From: a virus
Reading direction: 5' to 3' (one strand)
DNA length: 37,814 nt
Virus record (IMG/VR): IMGVR_UViG_3300030328_002294
Span: 1-37,814 of that record
Shown: positions 15,770 through 24,299 of the stretch, piece after piece
Layout of the letters: the number at the start of each line of letters is the position of its first letter
Position numbering within the stretch: the stretch's first letter is position 1
Position numbers and translations under genes: made by a program
Notes under the pieces: model-generated
The model's database searches: none
What the model was told of the DNA's origin: nothing
What the model saw: only the letters and a program-made list of their open reading frames with translations

Positions 15770-16816
15770 ATGAAGACAGTATTTGCAAAAGCACCTCTTC
15801 GGATGGCGTTAGCAGGAGGAGGAACCGATCTTGAACCTTATTGGAAAAGGTATGGTGGAGTAGTTCTTAATGGGACCATAGATCAATATGCTTATTGTAA
15901 GATAGAACCTTATGAATGTGGTCGGAAAGAAACGAATTGGGTTTTTAAGAGTGTTGATTTAGGAGTAGAACAAGTTAGAGATTTTTATAGTTCTGATGTT
16001 ATGAGCTATGCATATTCTACTGGTCCTTTAAAACTTCTTATTAATACTTATCAATATTTGACTCATAAAATAGAAAGAGAACCTGTTAAGATTACCACAT
16101 ATGTTGAGGCACCTCCTGGTAGTGGATTGGGGAGTTCTAGTGCTCTTGTAGTGGCATTAGTTGCTGCTATCTGTGAGTATTATGGTCTTCCTGTGGGTGA
16201 ATATGATATTGCAGAAGATGCTATTGAGATTGAGAGAAAGATATGTGATCTTCCTGGGGGAAAGCAGGATCAATTTGCAGCAGCATTTGGTGGGTTTAAT
16301 TATATTGAATGTTTAAAGGATGGAAGAACGGTTGTTAACCCACTGAGGTTAAACTATAAGACACAGAATATGATGGAGTTAAATACTGTTCTCTATTATG
16401 TTGGTAAGCCTCGTAAAGATTCTAGAGTGATTGAAACAACTGCCAAGAATTTGGTAGATAATAAGAAAGTTATTGAAGCGACTCATAAAATTAAGAAGGC
16501 ATGTATAGAATATAAAAATGCATTACTGACAGGAGACTTTGAAAAGATATCTGCACTGATGAATACGTATTGGAAGATGAAGTTAGAGACTAATGAAAAA
16601 GTCGCTTCTCTAGAGCTTATAGATACTTATGATTATGCATTGCGTAATGGTGCAACCGCTGCTAAGATTTCTGGAGCAGGTGGGGGAGGTCATATGGTTC
16701 TCTTTACTGAATTTGAAAAGAGACATAAACTCATCACAGCATTAAAGAAAAGGGAACATGGTAGAGTAGTTCCTTTTAAATTCGTTAAACATGGAGTTGA
16801 TGTATGGAGACAGTAG
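15770..16816 (+). CDS. hddA: D-glycero-D-manno-heptose 7-phosphate kinase-like GHMP kinase
   Basis: 348 residues from the ATG at 15770. The N-terminal APLRMALAGGGTDL is characteristic of HddA-type GHMP kinases; the ATP loop PPGSGLGSSS is at 115-124 and the third GHMP motif KISGAGGGGHMVLF lies near the C-terminus. HddA phosphorylates C1 of heptose-7-phosphate on the way to GDP-D-glycero-alpha-D-manno-heptose. Pairing with hddC two genes downstream strengthens this, although a fucose- or mannose-kinase-like substrate cannot be excluded. Overlaps the next gene by 13 bases. Confidence 0.86.
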   Translation: MKTVFAKAPLRMALAGGGTDLEPYWKRYGGVVLNGTIDQYAYCKIEPYECGRKETNWVFKSVDLGVEQVRDFYSSDVMSYAYSTGPLKLLINTYQYLTHKIEREPVKITTYVEAPPGSGLGSSSALVVALVAAICEYYGLPVGEYDIAEDAIEIERKICDLPGGKQDQFAAAFGGFNYIECLKDGRTVVNPLRLNYKTQNMMELNTVLYYVGKPRKDSRVIETTAKNLVDNKKVIEATHKIKKACIEYKNALLTGDFEKISALMNTYWKMKLETNEKVASLELIDTYDYALRNGATAAKISGAGGGGHMVLFTEFEKRHKLITALKKREHGRVVPFKFVKHGVDVWRQ

Positions 16817-17172
16817 AGAAGGGTGCAGAAATAGCCATTTATCCTAAAGGGTGGGGATATGAGAAGTGGATTGTAAATAAGGAAGAGTATTGTGGTAAAT
16901 TATTGCACATGATCAAGGGTAAGAAATGTTCATGGCATTATCATACATTAAAGGATGAAACTTTTTATTTACAAGAAGGAAAAATTCTGTTAAAATATTC
17001 GGATGATGATGATATAGAAAAGGCAAAGGAGATTGTCCTTAATAGAGGTGATAAGTTTCATATCTATAGGGGATTGAGACATCAGATGTTTGCCTTAGAA
17101 GATACTGACTTATTTGAATTCTCCACACAACATTTTGAGCATGATAGTAACAGAGTTATCGCAGGGGATTAA
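16804..17172 (+). CDS. Cupin-domain protein, sugar isomerase-like
   Basis: 122 residues. KGWGYEKWIVN, then a metal-site segment SWHYHTLKDETFYLQEGKI (HxH then E) and GDKFHIYRGLRHQMFA form the two cupin motifs. The pattern resembles the cupin domain of type II mannose-6-phosphate isomerases and related small cupins between heptose genes. It lies between hddA and hddC, overlapping both, so a role in heptose handling, for example isomerisation in place of the missing GmhA, is worth considering but unproven. Confidence 0.75.
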   Translation: METVEKGAEIAIYPKGWGYEKWIVNKEEYCGKLLHMIKGKKCSWHYHTLKDETFYLQEGKILLKYSDDDDIEKAKEIVLNRGDKFHIYRGLRHQMFALEDTDLFEFSTQHFEHDSNRVIAGD

Positions 17173-17830
17173 GTTATATCTTTTAGTTGGTGGAAGAGGA
17201 ACTCGACTTGCTTCTATTACTAAAGGAATGCCTAAACCATTAGTGGATGTTCATAATAATCCTTTTTTAGATTATGTTCTTAATAACTTAAAGGGATTTG
17301 ATATTACTTTGGTATGTTCTAATTTAAACTATGAGCATTTCAAACAGTATAAAGAGTTTGGAATTGATGTGTTTAATGAGGGGGAACCTTCTGGCACAGC
17401 AGGATTTTTGATGAAGGTAAAATCTCCTGAGTCTTTTTATGTTATGAATGGTGACAGTTTCTTTTCAGGAGAATTGAATTTAGATTGTGATACTTCTACA
17501 TTATTTGTTGCGGAGGAAGATGTAACTACTGATGTGGGTTATATAAAGGGAAAAAATGGAAAGGTTGAATCCTTTGTAGAAAAAAATCCAGATGCTTCAG
17601 GAAGAGAATTGGTTAGTCTTGGTATTTACAAATTTTATAAAAAGGATTTAAATATACCAATGAGATTGCCGTTGAGTATGGAGTATGATATACTAACTAA
17701 TATGGATTTATCCTATAAGATTCTGGATACAGAACGTTTTGACATTGGCACACCTGAAAGACTAGAGAGATTTAAAACATGGCTACCCTCCACATCATCG
17801 GTGCAAAAGGAAATATTGGCAGTAGATTAG
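17141..17830 (+). CDS. hddC: D-glycero-alpha-D-manno-heptose 1-phosphate guanylyltransferase-like enzyme
   Basis: 229 residues from the ATG at 17141; the frame extends upstream but without another ATG. The nucleotidyltransferase loop GGRGTRL is at 17-23 followed by KGMPKPLVDV at 28-37, and VMNGDSFF supplies the metal-binding Asp. Length and motifs fit HddC, which joins heptose-1-phosphate to GMP. It overlaps the cupin gene by 32 bases and the next gene by 52 bases. Confidence 0.84.
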   Translation: MIVTELSQGIKLYLLVGGRGTRLASITKGMPKPLVDVHNNPFLDYVLNNLKGFDITLVCSNLNYEHFKQYKEFGIDVFNEGEPSGTAGFLMKVKSPESFYVMNGDSFFSGELNLDCDTSTLFVAEEDVTTDVGYIKGKNGKVESFVEKNPDASGRELVSLGIYKFYKKDLNIPMRLPLSMEYDILTNMDLSYKILDTERFDIGTPERLERFKTWLPSTSSVQKEILAVD

Positions 17831-18648
17831 TTGAGAAAACTGAAGAAAAATATGATATAAGAAAGGTAGTTTCTCCATCTCGCAATCATTTATTCACTGT
17901 AGATAGTGGATATCACTGTCTAAATCTTGCTGAAAATGGGTTTAGATATGATTATGATACTTTAAAGGTGGGAGATACTGTAGCATTTTGTGCTGCTATT
18001 TCAGAACCTTCTGTATGTTCTAATCAATTTGAACTTGCTTTAAGAGTTAATGTAACTTCCACAGGAGATTTCATTTACGAAGCATTGAAGAGGGGATGTA
18101 AGGTTATATTTCTTTCAAGTGATGCAGTCTACGGCAATGTTCTTGGTGAGTTTGATGAAGAGGAAACCATAGATCCTTTGGGTGTCTATGCTGAGATGAA
18201 AGCATTAATTGAAAAAAGATTCTTGGAGTATCCTTTATTCAAAGCATTGAGATTATCTTATAACTTCTTTAAGGATGATAGATTTACAACTTATTTGAAA
18301 AATTGTGTAGAGGAGGAAGCAACAGCAGAGTTATTTGATCCTTTCTTAAGATCTGTAGTGCATCGAGATGATACTGTTGATGCTATTATTTCTCTTCATA
18401 ATAACTGGGATGTTTGTGAGGAGAGTGTTATAAATTGTGGAGGACCAGAAACATTATCAAGAGTTCAGTTTGCAGATATATTGAAGAAATCTGTTTTCCC
18501 TAAGTTAAAGACTAAGGTAACGACACCTGATGATAAATTTTATAATGATCGACCAGCCATTGTCTCAATGAGATCTAATGTATTGGAAAAGGTATTGGGT
18601 AGACCTGCACGTTCTATTGAAGATGCAGCGACTTTAGAGTTTGTATGA
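17779..18648 (+). CDS. NAD(P)-dependent sugar epimerase/reductase (SDR, RmlD-like)
   Basis: 289 residues. GAKGNIGS at 8-15 is the dinucleotide motif, SSDAVYG is the catalytic Ser/Thr region, and YAEMK is the YxxxK pair. The overall order resembles dTDP-4-dehydrorhamnose reductase-like SDR enzymes. It may reduce the keto intermediate made by RmlB/RmlC or one in the GDP-heptose route. It overlaps hddC by 52 bases and the next SDR gene by 4. Confidence 0.82.
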   Translation: MATLHIIGAKGNIGSRLVEKTEEKYDIRKVVSPSRNHLFTVDSGYHCLNLAENGFRYDYDTLKVGDTVAFCAAISEPSVCSNQFELALRVNVTSTGDFIYEALKRGCKVIFLSSDAVYGNVLGEFDEEETIDPLGVYAEMKALIEKRFLEYPLFKALRLSYNFFKDDRFTTYLKNCVEEEATAELFDPFLRSVVHRDDTVDAIISLHNNWDVCEESVINCGGPETLSRVQFADILKKSVFPKLKTKVTTPDDKFYNDRPAIVSMRSNVLEKVLGRPARSIEDAATLEFV

Positions 18649-19655
18649 TAGTTCTTATAACTGGTATAACAGGACAGGTTGGATCTCAACTTGCTGATTA
18701 TATCCTAGAAAATACAGAGCATGATGTAGTAGGTATGATGCGGTGGCAAGAACCACTGGATAATTTATATCATTTAACGGATCGTATTAATAAGAAAGAT
18801 CGTATTTCTCTTTACTATGCAGATTTGAATGATGGAATGTCTGTTAATAGGATGATAGATGAGGTAAGACCTGATTATATTTCACACTTAGCTGCTCAAT
18901 CATATCCTCAAACTTCTTTTAATATTCCAATAGAAACTTTACAGACAAATATAATAGGGACTGCTAACTTATTAGAAGCAATTCGTCAGGTGAGTCCGGA
19001 ATCACAGTATGACCCCGTGGTCCATGTATGTTCTTCTAGTGAAGTGTATGGTCGTGCTCCTACTGGTGTGACCTTGAAGGAAGATACACCCCTTCACGGT
19101 GCTAGTCCCTACAGTATAAGCAAGATAGGAACTGATTACTTAGGAAGGTTCTATGGGGAGGCATATAATATAAAAACCTTTATGACTCGTATGGGAACTC
19201 ATACTGGACCACGTAGAAGTGATGTGTTCTTTGAGAGTACGGTTGCTAAACAGATAGCATTGATAGAAGCAGGACATCAAGAACCAGTTATCTATGTTGG
19301 TAATTTAGATTGCACTAGAACTTTTCAGGATTGTAGAGATGCTGTGAGAGCATACTGGTTATTAATGAATGCAGATGTAACACCAGGAGAGTATTTTAAT
19401 ATTGCTGGAGAAGAGGCATTTAAATTAACTGAGGTAGTTGATATACTTCTAGGGTTTAGTGATATTGATATTAAGGTTGAGACAGATCCTAATAGATTAA
19501 GACCCATTGATGCAGATTATCAGATGTTTGATAACACAAAGATACGTAATGCGATTGATTGGAAACCAGAGATTCCTGTTAGGCAAACTCTTTTAGATCT
19601 TTTGAATCACTGGAGAGATCAAATTAATAAAGGAAAGATACCTTTAAACAGGTAA
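18645..19655 (+). CDS. GDP-mannose 4,6-dehydratase-type SDR enzyme
   Basis: 336 residues. GITGQVGS at 7-14 and LAAQSYPQTSF resemble the Gmd family (GITGQDGS, LAAQSHV), and SSSEVYG and YSISK are the active-site motifs. RPIDADYQMFDNTKI near the C-terminus resembles the related GDP-4-keto-6-deoxymannose reductases, so either dehydratase or reductase activity is possible. Next to hddA/hddC it could act on GDP-heptose, as in 6-deoxyheptose pathways. Last gene before the promoter at 19659. Confidence 0.83.
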   Translation: MIVLITGITGQVGSQLADYILENTEHDVVGMMRWQEPLDNLYHLTDRINKKDRISLYYADLNDGMSVNRMIDEVRPDYISHLAAQSYPQTSFNIPIETLQTNIIGTANLLEAIRQVSPESQYDPVVHVCSSSEVYGRAPTGVTLKEDTPLHGASPYSISKIGTDYLGRFYGEAYNIKTFMTRMGTHTGPRRSDVFFESTVAKQIALIEAGHQEPVIYVGNLDCTRTFQDCRDAVRAYWLLMNADVTPGEYFNIAGEEAFKLTEVVDILLGFSDIDIKVETDPNRLRPIDADYQMFDNTKIRNAIDWKPEIPVRQTLLDLLNHWRDQINKGKIPLNR

Positions 19656-19658
19656 TTC

Positions 19659-19687
19659 TTGACAGGTTAAATAATATGCATTAGAAT
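19659..19687 (+). promoter_or_regulatory. Consensus sigma70-type promoter inside the sugar cluster
   Basis: TTGACA (19659-19664), 17-base spacer, TAGAAT (19682-19687), then the ATG at 19708 preceded by GAGAAGAG. It lies in the only clear gap in the cluster after 11204 and would begin a second transcription unit covering most of the glycosyltransferase genes. Confidence 0.8.
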
Positions 19688-19707
19688 ATAGAAAACTTGA
19701 GAAGAGT

Positions 19708-20652
19708 ATGCGTAAAATTATTCTTTGGGGTCATAAGCATTATACTGACACAGCCTCTTATTACTTAGTATGTCTTTATAGGACATTCCAGAAGTTGGGA
19801 TATGATGTTTATTGGTTTGATGATAGGGAGTATCCTACTCCTCAGGAATTTGATTATAAAAATTCAGTTTTTGTAATCGATAATCAATCAAGGAGCGATT
19901 TCTATTGCCCAGTAATGAGTGATGGAATTTATATTTCTTGGGATAGATTTACTAACCTTGACAAATATCTTGGTAAGGTAGGTCGCCTTATTAACATGAG
20001 AGTTCCTGAGTATAAGAGACCTGAACCTGATGGTGAAAGATTTATTGAGGTAGATAAGGGTGTTATCTATGACAAGACTCCAGAAGATCCGTATGAGGTA
20101 GTCTATTTCTCACTGGCAACAAACATTTGGCCGGAGGAGATGGAGGAGTCTGATCTTGATCTTAAGAGAGATAATGCATACAATTTCATTGGAACCGTTC
20201 ATGCTCCTAGACCTGGCGTAGATCCATTGCATCAACAATTCATTGAGATTGTAAAGGAGAATGGTATTACATTCAATCATTATGATGCAGAGAAGGTGCA
20301 TGTTCCTTCTGCAGATAAGGCAGTAGATGAAACTACTAATATTCAGTTGATGCAGAAGTCATTCTTTGTTCCTGACTTTAGACCACAAGAACAGAAAGAT
20401 AATCTTTATGTATCCTGTAGGATTATGAAGGCAATTAGTTATGGTTGTCCTGTGGTGGCTGATGCTGCGTATGTTAAAGACTTTATTGATAAGGAAGTTT
20501 TATGTGGTGAAACGGCACAAGAGATCTTTGATCTTGGTGTAGAACATCAGTATGATAAGGAAAGATCCAGACATCTATGGGAGGTTGTTAAAAGGGATCA
20601 TACATATATGAACCGGTGTAATGGACTCATAGAAATTATTAATGGCGTATGA
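19708..20652 (+). CDS. Putative glycosyltransferase (GT-B-like), family not assigned
   Basis: 314 residues. It begins IILWGHKHYTDTASYYL and has a C-terminal part, SCRIMKAISYGCPVVAD, that resembles the nucleotide-sugar-binding region of GT-B enzymes (ExxxxGxPVV). No standard family assigned with certainty. First gene of the second module, with its own promoter. ATGA overlap with the next gene. Confidence 0.68.
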   Translation: MRKIILWGHKHYTDTASYYLVCLYRTFQKLGYDVYWFDDREYPTPQEFDYKNSVFVIDNQSRSDFYCPVMSDGIYISWDRFTNLDKYLGKVGRLINMRVPEYKRPEPDGERFIEVDKGVIYDKTPEDPYEVVYFSLATNIWPEEMEESDLDLKRDNAYNFIGTVHAPRPGVDPLHQQFIEIVKENGITFNHYDAEKVHVPSADKAVDETTNIQLMQKSFFVPDFRPQEQKDNLYVSCRIMKAISYGCPVVADAAYVKDFIDKEVLCGETAQEIFDLGVEHQYDKERSRHLWEVVKRDHTYMNRCNGLIEIINGV

Positions 20653-21020
20653 AGACAATTGCGTTTGATTTGGATGATGTCTTATGCTGGCATTCTCCTG
20701 AATATGATAAACTAGGAGTCGATAAGTATCTCTATTGTGAACCTATCGACTCAGCAATTGATATGGTGAATGAGTATTTTGATAGTGGTAATAAAATTGT
20801 AATCTATACAGCAAGAGGAATGAGTATCTGTAAAGGAGATGTTAATTTAGTATATGATACATTATATAATCTCACCTATGATCAGTTACTTGATTGGGGT
20901 GTGAAATTTCATAGATTAGTGATGGGGAAATTGAGTTATGATTTATTAATAGATGATAAGGTGATAAATTCTAATTTTGCAAATAAGGAAAGAATAAAAA
21001 ACTATTTTGATATAATATGA
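20649..21020 (+). CDS. Short HAD-like phosphatase
   Basis: 123 residues. AFDLDDVLC (D7 and D9) is HAD motif I, IYTARGM is the motif II region and LLIDDK the motif IV region. The size and pattern fit small HAD proteins found in capsule and LPS clusters; substrate unknown. It overlaps the genes on both sides by four bases. Confidence 0.8.
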   Translation: MKTIAFDLDDVLCWHSPEYDKLGVDKYLYCEPIDSAIDMVNEYFDSGNKIVIYTARGMSICKGDVNLVYDTLYNLTYDQLLDWGVKFHRLVMGKLSYDLLIDDKVINSNFANKERIKNYFDII

Positions 21021-21949
21021 TATTCATAACTGGTGCTGCTGGATTTATTGGAAGTAACTTTGCACATTATCTTGCATCAAAAGGAATTGATGAGGTTGTT
21101 ATTCTGGATAAGCTAACTTATGCAGGAGACATGGATAATCTATATGATTTGAAGTTTCCTGTTAAAGGAGTTGACTTAGCATATGGAAGTCATCTGGAGG
21201 AGTTGTTTAAAAAATATAAACCAAGATTTATATTTCATTTTGCTGCAGAAACTCATGTAGATAATTCCATTAATGATGTATATCCTTTCGTTGATGCTAA
21301 TGTTATAGGAACTGTTAACCTTCTTGATTTGTCTGTTAAATATGGGGTAGAAAAGTTTCATCATATCTCCACAGACGAAGTGTATGGTGCTCTGGGGTAT
21401 AATGATCCTCCTTTTACAGAAGAGACCCCTTACGATCCACAGAACCCTTACTCAGCATCAAAGGCAGCAAGTGATCACTTCGTAATGGCATATCATAATA
21501 CATATGGATTACCTGTAGTGATCACTAATTGTTCAAATAACTATGGTCCGCGTCAGCATAAGGAAAAATTAATTCCCAAAACTATTACTAATATTATGCA
21601 AGGTAAAAAGATACCTGTGTATGGTAAGGGTGAGAATATTAGAGATTGGATTTATGTTGAAGACCATTGTAAAGGAATCTTGGAGGTCTTTTATGGTGGT
21701 GGAGTAGGTGAGAAATATAATATTGGTGGTGAATGTGAAGTTAAAAATATTGATTTGGTTAAGACTATTATCAAAGTCATGGGTGCAAGTGAAGATTTGA
21801 TTGAGTATGTTGATGACCGTCCTGGTCATGACTTGCGATACGCTATTGACAATGCTAAAATTAGAGAGACATTAAACTTCCGTCCCGATCATACTCTTGA
21901 GGAAGGATTGAGAAAAACTATTACATGGTATCAGTATGATAGGATTTAA
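21017..21949 (+). CDS. rfbB: dTDP-glucose 4,6-dehydratase
   Basis: 310 residues. GAAGFIGSN at 6-14 binds NAD. HFAAETHVDNSI, STDEVYG with the catalytic Asp-Glu pair, YSASKAASD and NCSNNYGPRQ are the RmlB signatures. It converts dTDP-glucose to the 4-keto-6-deoxy intermediate used by RmlC (8692). The donor dTDP-glucose requires glucose-1-phosphate, the product of the phage glycogen phosphorylase. It overlaps the fucosyltransferase gene by 14 bases. Confidence 0.95.
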   Translation: MIFITGAAGFIGSNFAHYLASKGIDEVVILDKLTYAGDMDNLYDLKFPVKGVDLAYGSHLEELFKKYKPRFIFHFAAETHVDNSINDVYPFVDANVIGTVNLLDLSVKYGVEKFHHISTDEVYGALGYNDPPFTEETPYDPQNPYSASKAASDHFVMAYHNTYGLPVVITNCSNNYGPRQHKEKLIPKTITNIMQGKKIPVYGKGENIRDWIYVEDHCKGILEVFYGGGVGEKYNIGGECEVKNIDLVKTIIKVMGASEDLIEYVDDRPGHDLRYAIDNAKIRETLNFRPDHTLEEGLRKTITWYQYDRI

Positions 21950-22793
21950 TTATCTTGGTAAGTTGGGACAACTGGGTAACCAGATGTTTCAGTATGCTTC
22001 TTTACGGGGTATTGCTAGGAATAGGGGAGTAGATTTTCGTCTTCCTTTTCATAGAGAATTATTTGATGATGGTCAGGGTAATAAGTTAAATCAAGGTAAG
22101 CCATTAAGGATTGAAATATTCGATCCCTTTATAATGTCAAATGTTTCTCAATCTAATATTGGAATGATTGGATCTGATAATCCTCATGATGCTAGTGTTA
22201 TAGACCGAACCATTGCTGAAGAAGGATTTAATTTTAATGAAAATATTTTTAATAATTGCCCTGATAATACAACATTGTATGGTTATTTTCAGTCAGAAAA
22301 ATATTTTAAGAATGTAGAGGAAGAGATTCGTCAAGACTATACTTTTAAGCCTGAGATTGCTATACACTGTAAGCATATGATGAGCACAGTTGATACTCCT
22401 ATTGGTATTCATATTAGAAGAGGGGATTATTTAATTAATGCTGCTAATCATACTAATCTTGGTTTAGATTATTATGAAGAATGTCTTAAAAAGTTTGATA
22501 AAGATAGAAATGTAATTATATTTTCTGATGATCCCGCATGGTGTAAGGAGCAAGATTTATTTTCTTCTGATAGATTTATGGTAGCAGAAGGAAATGATAG
22601 CTTTACTGATTTGTGTTTAATGAGTTTGTGTTCTGACTTTATTATTGCTAATAGTTCTTTTAGTTGGTGGGGAGCATGGTTATCCAAAGGAGTGGATAAG
22701 GTGGTGTGTGCTCCTGGAAATTGGTTTGGTCCTAGTAATGCACACCTAGATACATCGGATTTGTTTCCTGAAGATTGGGTGATTATTAAATGA
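21936..22793 (+). CDS. Glycosyltransferase family 11 (alpha-1,2-fucosyltransferase-like)
   Basis: 285 residues. The three family 11 motifs are clear: GQLGNQMFQYA at 10-20, GIHIRRGDY in the centre (the GDP-sugar-binding HxRRGDY) and NSSFSWWGAWL near the C-terminus. It should use a GDP-linked donor such as GDP-fucose or GDP-L-galactose; the cluster encodes GDP-mannose 3,5-epimerase and Gmd-like proteins that could make such donors. Four-base overlap with the next gene. Confidence 0.92.
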   Translation: MIGFNYLGKLGQLGNQMFQYASLRGIARNRGVDFRLPFHRELFDDGQGNKLNQGKPLRIEIFDPFIMSNVSQSNIGMIGSDNPHDASVIDRTIAEEGFNFNENIFNNCPDNTTLYGYFQSEKYFKNVEEEIRQDYTFKPEIAIHCKHMMSTVDTPIGIHIRRGDYLINAANHTNLGLDYYEECLKKFDKDRNVIIFSDDPAWCKEQDLFSSDRFMVAEGNDSFTDLCLMSLCSDFIIANSSFSWWGAWLSKGVDKVVCAPGNWFGPSNAHLDTSDLFPEDWVIIK

Positions 22794-23566
22794 TATATCT
22801 TACTGGTTCTCATGGAATGGTTGGTAGAAGGTTTAGAGACCTTTATAATAAAGATATTGAATGTATATCTTATAGGGAAGAAGTGAAAGATGTATTCAAC
22901 TCACATAACAAATCTTGTTTGATTCATTTGGGATGGTCTTCTACTACTCGTGATACTGATGGATTAAAGGCAAAGAATGATATCTTTAACAGTCAGAAAT
23001 TATTTAATTATTATTTGGAGAAGAATCCTAATGGTAAAATAATTTTTGTATCTACTGCTGGTGATATGCATTTGAATCATGGAGGTATGTTCTGTTCTGG
23101 ATTGGAAAATCCTACTCCTCGCACTCTATATGGGAAAAGTAAATTTCATGTTGAGCAGATTTTACAGACTCTTAAATGTAAGACAGTTGTATTAAGAACT
23201 TCTAATATTTGGGGTGGAGAAGTTAAGAGTGAAAGGGTTAATGGTTTAGTTGATAAACTTTTGAATGCTGTTGATACTGATAAGGTGGTGGAGATCTATG
23301 CAAATTTAGATACTTACGTTGATCTTATACACCTTGATGATTTTATTAATTTATTAATTAAATCTATTGATACTGATTTGGATCACCAACACGAATTGTT
23401 TCTTGTGGGTGGTCAATCTATTTCTATTAGTGATATAATTAAAAAGATATCTAAAAAAGGATTATTAAATTTGAAGATAGATCAGAAAGCGGAAAGAACA
23501 TTTATAAATGTTCAACCATTTAAAGCTGAGCATGTATTTGGTTGGAAAAGGGAGAATCATCTATAA
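22790..23566 (+). CDS. NAD-dependent sugar epimerase/dehydratase (SDR)
   Basis: 258 residues. GSHGMVGRR at 6-14 is a modified Rossmann glycine motif, HLGWSS follows, FVSTAGDM is the catalytic Ser/Thr region and YGKSK the YxxxK pair. The family is extended SDR; substrate cannot be set. It lies between GT11 and GT6 and shares one base with the next ATG. Confidence 0.8.
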   Translation: MIYLTGSHGMVGRRFRDLYNKDIECISYREEVKDVFNSHNKSCLIHLGWSSTTRDTDGLKAKNDIFNSQKLFNYYLEKNPNGKIIFVSTAGDMHLNHGGMFCSGLENPTPRTLYGKSKFHVEQILQTLKCKTVVLRTSNIWGGEVKSERVNGLVDKLLNAVDTDKVVEIYANLDTYVDLIHLDDFINLLIKSIDTDLDHQHELFLVGGQSISISDIIKKISKKGLLNLKIDQKAERTFINVQPFKAEHVFGWKRENHL

Positions 23567-24297
23567 TGAAATTAGCAGTAACCTTCTGGGGAACACAGTC
23601 TTATCTTGATTTTCTTCCTCAATGGTATGGGAGATTGGAGAAGTATTTTGTACCAGGTATAGAAAAGAATTATTTTGTTTTTACTGATGGTCAATTGGAA
23701 GGTGCTCCAGATAATGTAACTAAGATGGAGATTCCGCATTATGGATTTCCTACAACTTATCATAAGACCTTTGAGGAGATGTTAAAACTTGAAGGTAAGA
23801 TTGATGATTATGATTGGTTAGTATCAGTTGATGCTGATCTGTATGCATGGGATACTATAGAATATTCTGAATTTTTTGATGATTCTAAAAAGTATTTTGG
23901 TGTTCATCATCCTTGTCATCATGTAGGATTTCAACCACATGACCATTATCCTGGAGCATATGATACCAATTCATTGTCAAATGCTTGTATTGATGATAGT
24001 ATTATGGATATGAGTGTTTATTATCAGGGATGTCTTTGGGGTGGTAAAGTTCCTTATATCTTTGATATGATGCATCAAATTGATGATTGGACTAAGGATG
24101 ATGTTTCCAAAAATATTGAGGGAAGATTTTATGAAGAGAGTTATATGAATAAGTGGTTCTTAACTCATCGTGAAGAAACTAGAACTCTTTCTCCTTCTTA
24201 TGCCTATCCTCAAATGTTTGAACAATATTGTGATTTTGCAAACAAAATGATGCACTTGGCCAAAAATAACTCAGAACTTGACAATAACGAATGGTAA
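23566..24297 (+). CDS. Glycosyltransferase family 6 (ABO-type) protein
   Basis: 243 residues from the ATG at 23566 (TAATG overlap). DWLVSVDADLYAWD contains DAD at 89-91, the metal-binding DxD. YQGCLWGG at 153-160 and YEESYMNKWF at 189-198, then LSPSYAYP, correspond to the acceptor-site and (D/E)ESxxNK catalytic regions of histo-blood-group A/B transferases. Family 6 enzymes transfer alpha-linked Gal or GalNAc with retention. As I recall the literature, most bacterial members have NxN in place of DxD while a cyanophage member keeps DxD, as seen here. Confidence 0.82.
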   Translation: MKLAVTFWGTQSYLDFLPQWYGRLEKYFVPGIEKNYFVFTDGQLEGAPDNVTKMEIPHYGFPTTYHKTFEEMLKLEGKIDDYDWLVSVDADLYAWDTIEYSEFFDDSKKYFGVHHPCHHVGFQPHDHYPGAYDTNSLSNACIDDSIMDMSVYYQGCLWGGKVPYIFDMMHQIDDWTKDDVSKNIEGRFYEESYMNKWFLTHREETRTLSPSYAYPQMFEQYCDFANKMMHLAKNNSELDNNEW

Positions 24298-24299
24298 CT

